From NCBI GenBank assembly GCA_964017065.1, contig OZ024791.1:5074547-5138546 (forward strand): DNA of 64,000 nt, given 5' to 3'. This DNA is from Haliclona indistincta. Taxonomy: Eukaryota; Porifera; Demospongiae; Haplosclerida; Chalinidae. Below, piece by piece: positions 23,201-35,100 of the stretch. Each line of letters begins with the position of its first letter. Position 1 is the stretch's first letter. The position numbers and the translations under genes were made by a program. The notes beneath the pieces were generated by a model. It saw only the letters and a program-made list of their open reading frames with translations. It searched no databases and was not told the origin of the DNA.

Positions 23201-26200
23201 CAAGAGGAAAGAATGATTAGAATATTGGTGATTGAATTAACAGATAGATTATCTTGATTTAATCCTAGTGTCATTTGTTTATTGTGAACAGCTGAGTATG
23301 TGCGGTTGTGACCATAGGACACACACTGCCAGGATTATTTTTATAAGCTGCAATTTAAATGCAGTTTCTGTAACAGCTACACCCACTCTAACACAAGCAG
23401 CATGCACTGATGCACTGCATTATTGCTGCAGTTAGTAATCTAAACTAGACTCATGGCGTAAGCACTCTTTTAACACTTCTTAAGTTAGTTCTTCTCTCAC
23501 TCTCTATCCTCTACTCCGCCTCCTTTATACACAGTTACGAGGCTGACCGCAGTATGAATGTGACAACTTGTAGTTTGACAATGCTCCTTTTAGTGCAACA
23601 TGGGAGAGCACAGGGCTCAATGCAACTCTAGTGAGCTACACTCTACCCACTAATCACATCATGTCAATGGATGTGCGATAGCAACACATGTACAGTGTAT
23701 TCTAATGGTGCATACATTCACCTCTCTGGCTTTCTCGCTCAGTATCACACCCCCTCTCTCTGAGCTCATTTACACTCGCTGTTGCTACAGTGTTTTGTAT
23801 TTGCAGGCTCTACTCACCTCTGTATGCCTCTAGTTGCTCCTCAAGTACCTCAGAATGCTCTGTAATTGTCTGTACAAAGATATTGAGAAAGACGTAGTGA
23901 TGGAGCAAAGAATTAGAATGTGCCAGCCCATGAATAACCACAGACCTAAACCATATCCCCTCTATAATTTGTCCGTAACAGCTTTTATGTTTAAAGTTTT
24001 ACATCAAAACAACCAATTTTTTGATTTGATTTGAGGGCAGACAACCAAGAGCCCCCTCCCTGAGCGCTATACAGGATGCCGTTTGCACACCATCGTTATC
24101 AAGAGCGCATGACCTATCATCACCACTCTGCTGAATGACCTCAAAGAATAGCTACTCTTTGAAAACAAAACTAGGAAATTGACACTTCAGGCAGTTTATA
24201 ACATATGGGCTGGCAGTGACATAACATTTAGGTCACATGACATCACAAACAAGCAAGTCTACAGCTGCATCTAGAAGGGGAGGGAATGAGTGATGGGAAG
24301 CTAGCCCATGGGTGGGTGCTAGGAGCCATGAAGGAGGAGCAGGCCAGGGAAGGCTGGGCCAGAGGTTGGCATTGAGGGGGTTGGAAAATTGAATTAGCCC
24401 CAAAAGCCTACCTTAATGAGATTCATAGCATTTCAAAAGTCTGTTTGAGTCAACAAAATAACTTGAATGGTTTTATCACAAGGATTTGAATACTGACACA
24501 ACAACATGCTCCTCTCGACTAGTACCCATTCCACAACAACTTCTTCACTAGTTCCTGATTCTCAATAGACAGGTTTTCACTCTAATCCAGGTCCTCATGC
24601 CAAGCCACAGGAAGACATTACTATCATACTTGCCAGCATTATGCCCACACTTGTATGCATCGCTATGGCAACAAGAACATAAGCCAGCCAAAAAGTGGCT
24701 CATGATTATCTAATAGGTATGCATGCATGATATGAGGCAACCATGTACCTCTTGCACTCTCTGGAGACTGCTCAACTCGCCACGGCTCTTGCTCAGCAAT
24801 TCTATCTGATCAGGAAGAATCTGAGAAAAAAGACAGGGTGAAAGGTGAAGTGTGAGGATGTATTGATGATAGGTAAGACTATTTCACACCAGAGGTGGAA
24901 ACCAAAGATCTGGCCAATAAACTGCCAGCCAGCACAGAGCAGCCCATCAAGATCGACCTTAACAGGAGTGCTGATTGGATCAAGGAGGGCAGGCACAGCC
25001 TATCAGCAATCAGAGGGTCACTAACAGCAAGCAAGCTAACCACTCTCTCACAAGATACTGAGTAGATATTGGCCTCTTTCCCTGCCCACTAAACCAGCTA
25101 TTTGTACAGCAGTATCAACACACAGAATCAAGTGTGCAAAGCAACTATGAATATTCATAACTCAACACTGAAGTGTTTGCTTACTACACAGAATCTACAT
25201 TATGTGATGAAATCAACTCACAGCTCTTATTTCATCGTATAGATCTTTCCCTCTGTTGTTCAATCCACCAAGTTGCTCTAGAGTCTTTAGTTGCTCTGAG
25301 ATGACATCAGCATGAGTAACAACTTTCTCAAGTGGTGAGTCTTGAGCTACTCTCAGAGCAGATTGTATGTCCTGTTCATGCATGCATCTAGGATTCTACA
25401 GGGAGGAGGAGGAGAGAGTAGACCATGAATCATGGGAGGTGATAAGAGGTGGTAAGTGCAACACAATGGCTAAAAAAATGTGAAGTAGGAAAAGGAGGAG
25501 AAAGAGAAGTAGATAAGAGTAGCCATGTGGTAAAAAGCACACACACACACACACTCAGAGAGACCAAACATCATGTAGAGTTTACACAGTGCTTGTGTCT
25601 TGGGCACATGGCTTGACACACTCTGATACAAGACACCAGGTTTAAATCATCAAATTAAATTTTGTGGTGACACAATCAAATTATGAGCTGGTTAAATGAA
25701 AACAATGGAGGTGAAGGTAGTCAGTGATAGCCAGAGCAAGGGAGTGCAGTATGGGAGCAGAGGTAATTAGCCCGGGATGAGTTTCACTGAAGATTAAGTA
25801 TTATTAACCCCATCACACTTCAAAACCAATCATTCCACAGTGCTATTCGTTTAAACAATACACCTAATGTTAGTGGTAAGAAACAAGAAACATCAACAAA
25901 AGTATTCTTTTCCTTCTATGTTAAAATAATAAGCAAATATCACACAACACATTGTTGCAAAGGTAGGACTCAAAATAAACGATTGTTCAGTCAGCACAGC
26001 AATCCGCCCTGTCCAAACCCCACTGGTTGCTATGCAACAACCAGTAAACCACCAGCCACAGCAATACACCCATTAACGCCTGCGAGACAAACACAAGAAG
26101 AGAGAGGAAAATATTGAAAGCACTAGAATTAGGAAAAGTCAAGAACAGATGGTAAGATGGAGGAGGAGCCATGCCTTTGAACAACAAGTTGTGTAATTTA

Positions 26201-27242
26201 GTGAATGACAACCACTTGAATGGAAGGAGGTAAGTATACAGCACACAATGGTCTAGAGAAGAGCCTAGTGACCAATGCTTCACTGGATGACAGCCCAGTA
26301 ATTGCAGCTGTCCAACTGCTGGAAATGTATTCATATTTTGCAGACAATGGCTGTTACTGCATGCCAACCACAACAGAGAAAACCAGAAAGAATAGTTTGA
26401 AGAAAAGGGATAGGATATGAAGAAAAGAGATGAAGTGAGAGAAAAGATTGTTTGTGTGTTGCAAGTAAGGTAGGGTGAGTCTGTTGTTTTCTACCACTTC
26501 CTGATATCCAGTGGCTCAGAGACACACCTCACATGCACACGCCTACACTTCAGACGGTTTTTACCATTGCAGTATACCACTAAACTGGAATACTTGGAAA
26601 GAACTAATTAGCATCTATTCAGTTCCACCCCCTATGCCTGCCCACTATGCCTGTGACAAGCCGAAACCCAAAACCAACACAACCTTCCGCTAGAACTTTG
26701 TTAAAATTCTTTTCTATGAAAGAAGCATTGTAGCAGCAACGTATTGTTAACAGATTTTCACGCTAAGCATACCCTACTTAATGTACACACACACACATAC
26801 ACACTGCAGCCAACTATACACTTATACACCACATGTACACTGTATTAGAGCAAGCCACCCACTCGCACGCCAATTTGTTGTGTAGTTGTTAAACCAGGGC
26901 GGTGTTGATGACAGCAAGTTGATGATAGCGTTGAATGCTAGTAAGTAGCATGAATAGAATGAGTGTGTCTCTTGAGAGAACTAACTGAAGGAGTTGTGGG
27001 AGAATATTTCTTACCAACAACAAATAATTAGTTAGGTCAGTCCATGATCAATAGCTCGTATACGAAACAGCACCTATTCCCAGCTATAGCTCAATATAAC
27101 ATTATTTTGGTAACTTTAATTGTTAATACTTGTTAGAGTCACCCACTCTTCCCTTCCAGAGAGGTTACAGAGAGGTTAACGATATTATACAACCACGCAC
27201 AATTGACCTGACTATAACCATAAACAATTCATTGCCATGAAA

Positions 27243-27306
<64 letters not shown>

Positions 27307-29054
27307 GAGAGGGAGAGGGGGAGGGAGTGAAGACCATAGGTAACTAGGAAGAAACACAACAATAGAGGAAGAGAGAAAGGAAGAGAGTAAAAGAAAGTGA
27401 GGAAGAGTAGCAGAGGTACTGCCAGGTGTCCAAACACGGGTGCCAACACAGTATAGACTGTGTGTGACCAGCATTAGCAGTGTACCTCCCTAGCCAGTCC
27501 TTGGAACCATTCATCACTATAGAGCTAACCTAGGCCAATGACTGACCACTGGCTACAAGCTGCTTTGTTTGTTCTCCATCAGCTCAACCCTTAAACCACC
27601 ACTACCTCCTACAGCAAGCACATGGCTATCATGCGTCACCTCATACACCAGCCTTATGTCAACAGTCTGATTAGCTTCAAATTTTTGTATTTTGAAATTC
27701 AAACAAAACAACCAAACAGCCACCAGTGTATGCAGCAAGCCACCAGTGAGGAGGCTGTACAACAACGCTCCTAACCCACAATACTGTACGATACCACTGC
27801 TTCAGTGTAATTGCAAAAAAAATTGTATAACAGTTTAACAAGGCAGACAGCCAAACCATATAGCCACAATACAGCTATGGGTGTAACCACAGTATGTCTG
27901 CTCAGTAATTGTCTGGAAAAGTTACTTAACACCTTTCCAGGAGCAAGGTAAAAAGCAAGGCCTACCACCCACGCATTCACAGTGAGGCAACTGGAAAGGG
28001 AGGAGACAAGGAAAAAACTTGTCTTTGATGTCAATGAGACTCATTTTGACATCACAATAACAACAGAAGCTGAGAGGAAGTGGTCTTCTAATGTGCATCC
28101 CATGTTACAGTAACATCACATTTTCAACCTCTATTTCCAACCTTATTACCATTATCAACCTTCAGCAATCCACACAGCAATAACCTGCACTGTGCTGCAC
28201 CAATACAGTCCATAATATTACTATTACGTCATATTATTCAACAAATAATTTTATTAGTTGTAACATGTGGCTGCATCACAGCCCACTAGACCACAGAAAA
28301 GGACATTCTTATGAAACACAATGTTTCTGAGTAAGAGACTCAAGTGAAGAGAAGAGGGAGGGTCACTGGTAAGGAACAATGAAGAGGACACAGTGAGACT
28401 CAACAATAGAGGCAGTGATTGATGTGGTCAGTAGTCTAGAGGCATAGGCTGTTTAGCTACAATGTAAAGGACTACCTGAATTGCAAAGATTAACACAGTT
28501 ATGCTCAAACTGAATGGAGCCAATAGCACATTCAGAATGTGTTTGAGTCTGGTGAGTTGGTGTTTCTCAAACACCATTACCTGACCACTAATGCAGTCAA
28601 TAAGGATCAGAGAGAAGCACCGACCAAAACCCACACTTGACTAATAGATCACCTGGACTATGTTCCCATGATCACACTGCGGCAATATCGCACAATGCCT
28701 ATACAAATGTATTGGGTTGCATTAGCAACTGGCGCCTGTCAAGTGAGACAATAGCCAAGAGCAAGTTTCAGCAGGCAGCATGAAGAAGGGAACAAACCAG
28801 GGACCTCCATGAAAAGGTAAAACAAAGCACTGGGTACCCCCCTAGAATGATCATGCACGTGAAGGATCCCCTTCAAGTTAAAAAAAATACCCCAACCAAG
28901 AACAGAACTTCACCATTTTAAACAGATGAATCAGCAAATGCTTGCATTTTCTTCTAGCAGACGCCATTTGATCAGCAACGTTCATACTGCTATTAGGACA
29001 AACAAGTGGAGAATTGGAGACTGAGAAGAGAAAAGAATTTGTAAGCGAGTGAGT

Positions 29055-29114
<60 letters not shown>

Positions 29115-32100
29115 GAGAGAGAGAGAGAGAGGAGACTAACTCACCTCCAGGGTCTGAGAGACGCTGGCTGAGTCTAAGATGAGTTGGTATTTTGTTGCAT
29201 TCCATCTCATTTGAAGGGTCGGGAAGACGATCTAACACATGACTTAACTTATCAGTTGAAGAGGAAACCTGTGGTAGAGATGAAGAACATAAAAAGGATA
29301 CTAAAAATCATAACTTGGTACTGTGAACCAAAACAATGCACCATAGATCATTTTTCCACATCATAACAAATATTATTAACTCTCAGAGATTAAACTTCAT
29401 CTTTTGACATTTTGCTAAAAAAGAGAACTACTGGGTGTTTCATTAACTCCATCACGACGCGCCACACCTGTCCACACCCAGAGGAAACACTGCCATTAGC
29501 AGCTTGTTGGCGGATGGCTTTCCTGCATCACACATTACTGTTGCTATAGCAAAACCACACCTCTACCACACATGAAACAATAATTATAACATCAGCATGA
29601 CCAATCCATGACATCAGAGAGAGAACTCATAATAACTCACAATAGAATCTCTGTACTTCAGTAGAAAGGACTGTATTAGTGCGATCTCGCTGAGGGATAT
29701 CTCTATTGAGATGTCCTTCCTGCTAGCCGCAATGTACTCCTCTAACTGAAGTTGCTCGTGGAAATCTGACACTTCACACAAGTCACTGAGAAATGTCTGT
29801 GAGATGAAATGATAATTGAGCAATGCTAATCACCACCAGTGCACAGTCACAACTACAGTCGGTTTTGACCTCACATAGTGACATCAAATCGTACCACTTG
29901 TCCACCCTTACACTTTAATATTAACATTGTGATAATAAACATTTTTAAGCTGTCTCGTTTTGACGTACAGTAACGCCATGTGGCTACGTCACTTTAGCTA
30001 GCCCAAACACTCTATTCAAAGATATTAAACACTTTCATGAAGTGAATCACAACCAACCCTTCCTTTCCTCTTGGACTCCCTTCCTTCTTACCTTCAACTC
30101 TTCAGTGTGAGCTTTCACAAATGGCTCTAGTGGTAGTGTAATGTTCTCACGGACACTGGATGTGTTGGCTAATTTCTGTATTAACTTAGCGACCTGGACA
30201 AAAAATCATGCAACAAGCATGTAAACTTGACAGTCATTATTTACAGTAGAACCCCTCTAATCCAGACACTCTTGGGACCCAAATGGTGTTCAGGGGTTGT
30301 TATGCATACAAAGTACTGATTTGGGATCACATGCAGTGTCCACATTATAGTGGTGCCCTATTGTAGTGGTGTTCATAAGGAGGGTTCCATTGTAGTCAGG
30401 GTTACATGTTAAAATTGCGAATAGTTAGATCACCCAAACGAGTGACTTAGACCATGCTCACACTGACCTGACAATGACTGTCGCCAAATACAATCGTCCG
30501 CTGTCAACAGGTACAACTTTTCTACTTTTATCATGCCTGTTTTCACACGTCACGGACATATACAAGCTTGACAACATTTCTTATGGCAATGATGCGTGAA
30601 AACAAGGCCTGATAAAATTAGAATTAGTTTTAACGTTGTATCTGACGATTAACACGTGGAAGTCTTGAACAATGTGCAAACTTTGTAAAAGATGATTAAT
30701 GTGTTAAATCATTGAGCAGATTATTTATCAATTGGCACCGCCCAGTTTCATGCTGCTTGCAGACTAGCTTTGAGTTGAGCTGGGACGTAGATGTTGGCTG
30801 TGATTATTGAACAAAGATAACTCTTGCTATTATATTATGTAGAAGTTGAGCTCTTGTTCTTTGAAGCAGGCTAAAATTTAGTTGTCCAAAAACAGACACT
30901 ATTGGCTGATATTTGCATTTTCCAGCCACTCTCATCTTCTTGGCTGTGTCTCACGTAAACACAAACTGAGCACATCTTTGGTTGCATACAGGCCTACACC
31001 AAGTCATACACCAGTGATATAGCTGACTTCACCTCCTCCTCTAGCTGGCTGTAACGAAGTGGCTGAATATACATATGTACGTGGTGACCTATTATTGGTT
31101 CATTACTTTACATGTAGTTTGACGTATTATGGATTAATACTGCAAGTTCAGAATGTATTATTGTGTTGCAGACTACTGTTGCATAACATTCAACTGAACC
31201 GCCTCCACAGACGCAAGCCTCCACAGACACAAGCCTCCACAGACGAAAGCCTCCGCCGACAAAAAGAGACAAGCAATAGATGTAAAACAGTTTGCATGAG
31301 CATCCAATTTGCTATTTTTGGGTACTCTGAGCTGAAGAATAGGGAACCCATGCTTGCGTCTGAGACCAGCAATTAAAGAAGTTTGCATAGCGATCGGTGA
31401 ATACATAGAAGCAAGTACATGTGTACATTGGCTCATTTTTACTCATAGCTGTATGTGCACTAAGATGCAGATGGCAGTTTCTTATGCAAGGTAGCGACAC
31501 TACAACATTGCAACAGCCAGTTCTAAGCATGCACAGTGAACTCACTACATTCATATGTACCAATCACCTTTCAAACTAGATATATCCATGCGCTGATCTA
31601 CATGTACATAGTTACTACACGTCTACTCTACATGTTGTAGTATTACTGCAACAGTCCATAGACAGATTCAGATGACGGTACATGTGAGATTGAGTGCAGG
31701 CCAGGACTATAAATTCAGTGAAGAAGCTGCAGAGTGTTTTGGTGGAGATTTTCGAGCGGTAAGACACAAACAGGCGTGTTTTTTGATGACAAAAATATAT
31801 CCGTATATACGTACTCAAACACATAACCCTCCCACATACTGCGCACGAGTAACAATAGTTTACTACATGTGTACAGGTGACTACTAAATTCACAAATTTC
31901 TGCTTACCAGCGTAAGATTTCTACTTGATTGACGTGTAGGAGGTGTCTGTAATAATCTGTATGCTGCACAGACATAATAATACTAACCATTGCATTCTGT
32001 ACTTACCATAGGGTGTAGCTACAATTGGATTAATATATCTGAGAATGAAAAACCCTCCAATGAATGAATTGATACGCTCAGCAGAAGCTTCTGGAAATTT

Positions 32101-35100
32101 CTCCTGTGAGAAAAAAATGACAGTTAAAGGGAAAGTGCTAGAGTGCTAGTGTGAGTGGGTGGGTGAGTGAGTGAGTGAGTGGGTGGGTGGGTGGGTGAGT
32201 GAGTGAGTGAGTGAGTGAGTGAGTGAGTGAGTGAGTGAGTGAGTGAGTGAGTGAGTGAGTGAACTGACCTGTACTAAAGCTCTGGTAGCCTTGCATAGCC
32301 ACCGTATACCATATGGTACACTGTTAAGAGTAGCTTTTAGTCTTTCCAGGATACGCAAAACAAACTGCTGCAGTACTGGGATTCGTGGAGAAAGAGATAG
32401 TTAAGAAAATAATAAATGGAACATGGAACAACAAGAAGAGAAGGAGAATAAATGGCGGATATTTTCTTGTATTCTTCTCTGTACAGCTGCATTGCTTCCA
32501 GCCTGCGAAAGATGAAATGAGATGAGTTGACAAGAGAGGGTTGGGATCAAGTGTACCTCTTGTAGTAGAGTCTTGCTTTCATCAGGTCTTTGCACTTCAT
32601 CATTGTCGATCATATTTTGAAATATCTGCACATCCAATCATCATTTGACAAGTCACATTAGATCAATACACAGTCAACTTTCTCTTATTCACACTCATTC
32701 ATGCACTCACTCACAGCTCACCCTAAGTGGATCGATTTCAAGCGATTGTTTAAAGTCCACCAAATCTTGTATGATTTCCCCAAGACACGTCCGCACGTAC
32801 TCCTGCCCTGGACCTCGCCTAAAGGAGACATTCGTAACCTCATAATCATAGAATGTGTGTACAATTTCTCTCAAAACTGCAACCAAGCATACTAAAATAC
32901 ACACTCGTATTCAGTATATTCTCTATTGAGCAGAGAATCGTTGCATTGCACTTTACCAAATCCCGATATAATTATGCTAATGATGTTCAAACCTCATAAT
33001 ATGACACAGCCAGTGCTCAAATCATCATTATACTACAGTACTTCAAGTGTATGTTTATGAAGTGATTCTAACTGTTTATTCCGACTCGAAAATAAACCAG
33101 ATAGTGTACCTGCAGTAAGTGGTCATCATTCTAGTAATGGCGGTGTTGGCTCTCATTAGACTGTTGATCTCTGTGGCTTCCTGCACCTCATACGTGAGAG
33201 CATACTGAAGAAAAAGAAACGCATAACGTACATTAGTCCACTATATCAATAGTGTAGAGTTCTTGTAACATCTGTTATCTATCTATAGACGGTCATAGTC
33301 GAGTAAAGGCAAGTACAGCTAAGCTATGTGATCTAAGATGATTATTACTTCACACACTCTGTCTCACCTCAAACATTGACAGAAGATGATGTTCTTCTCT
33401 GTTCTCATACTGGTTACCATACAAGGCAAACATGACAATCTGTAACAGACCTACAGAAGTGACACATCATCTCCATCCACCGGCTAGTATCACAGAGCTA
33501 GCTCACCATCAATCTCACGTTGTGACACTAATCTGCTCAGCTTAGCAATGTACTCTGGTGTGGTTTGGAGCAGGAGAAACAGCTCTCCATATAGCTAATG
33601 GAGAAAAACATTTGCTTTAGATCACACATTATGAGAAGTGTTGACATAATGAGCAGTATTGAACACCGACTAACCTCGCGATGATGGAGCTCCTTCAGAG
33701 ACACTAGGTAAAGAAAGATGAGTTTATAAAACAGATGCACAGACAAAAGAGCCTTGCATTCTCACCTGGCATTTGCGGACCATCATGCAAGTGTGATTCT
33801 ACCTCCTATGAACAAACAAGAAACAAATTAAAAAAATAGAAAAACAAAACAAATTGCTGAGCTTTATCTGAAATAACCAATATTTTCGTGGGTTTATTCG
33901 ATCTCTGTTCACTTCATATGAACAGGTTAACAGTTCCACAGCTTGTTAGTGCAATGGTGTCCGCTTTACTAACAGCCAAAAATTTCGTGCTTAAAGGGCA
34001 CCCAGCACAAAATTTACAATACAAATTGCAGACACCGCAGAACTACACTACTAGTACAAGTATTATAGTACCACCATTGCAGCAAGCAGGGTTGGGGCCA
34101 AGTACATTGGTACTTGTACTTAAGTACAATAAGTACAGCTCTCTTGGGTACTTGTACTTTGCAAAGTACTCATTTTCCAAACTTTATAGTACTTGTACTT
34201 GTACTTGACTCATGGTGTGTACTTGTGTGTACTTTAAAATACTTATCTTATGCTGCTAGGAAAACTACTGACTCAAAAATACCTTTTTGCTGGATAAAAC
34301 TACAGTTGTTTGTAATTGTAACTACATGGTATAAAAATATAACATGCATTCCTGTAAAATGATCACATGATCACATGCTTCGTTATGTGTAACAATTATT
34401 GTGTTGTGTTGTTAAGAAATAAAGATTTTCAAAATTTTGTACTTAAAATTGTACTTAAGTACATAAACAAAGTACTTGTACTTGACTTAAGTACTCCTCC
34501 ATAGTCCAAAGGCATAATTATACATGTACTTTGCCCCAACCCTGGCAGCAAGCATTGTTAGCTAGTACACTGTAGTACGTAAATATCTTGAAACCAATTT
34601 TGCTTGCAAATATCCCTCCTTAAGAGCATAAAATTGTCCGAGTATAGAATACTGATTGAAAAATGATATAACAAGTTCTGTTAAAGTATAAACACACAAC
34701 TTGTCTTTATACAAATGGCACCAGGACGCACAAGCAATTAAGCAAAAGCTACTAAAGAGTAAACGTTATTACATTATGTCAACTACATTCAAATTTCAAG
34801 CAATGTGAACAAAAGCACCGCCTTGTTTAGCCTTACTCAAGCACTGCCTCTATCATTGAGAGGTGAGAAAAATGAGAAAGGTCATACACTTTGGGATAGT
34901 GTTTCCTACATTGCTAGTTTTCAAGAGACAGTCGTCTACTGTTAGCAAAAATAAATCACTTTGTTGCAATCCAAAATGTTGTAACGAGATTAACACGCCA
35001 ATAATATGGATTGTTGGAAGCACTACAAACAGTGTAGAACACAAGGCAGGAAATACCACCATGAGGATAGTTGGCAACACATGCAAACACACACATGTGG

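Noticed and set aside
27229..27474. Minus-strand frames rich in SLSLSLSL
   Set aside because: They are simple (GA)n microsatellite sequence.
20000..30000. tRNA or rRNA genes
   Set aside because: I scanned for A/B-box-like and cloverleaf sequence by eye and found none I could support. A covariance-model search would be decisive.
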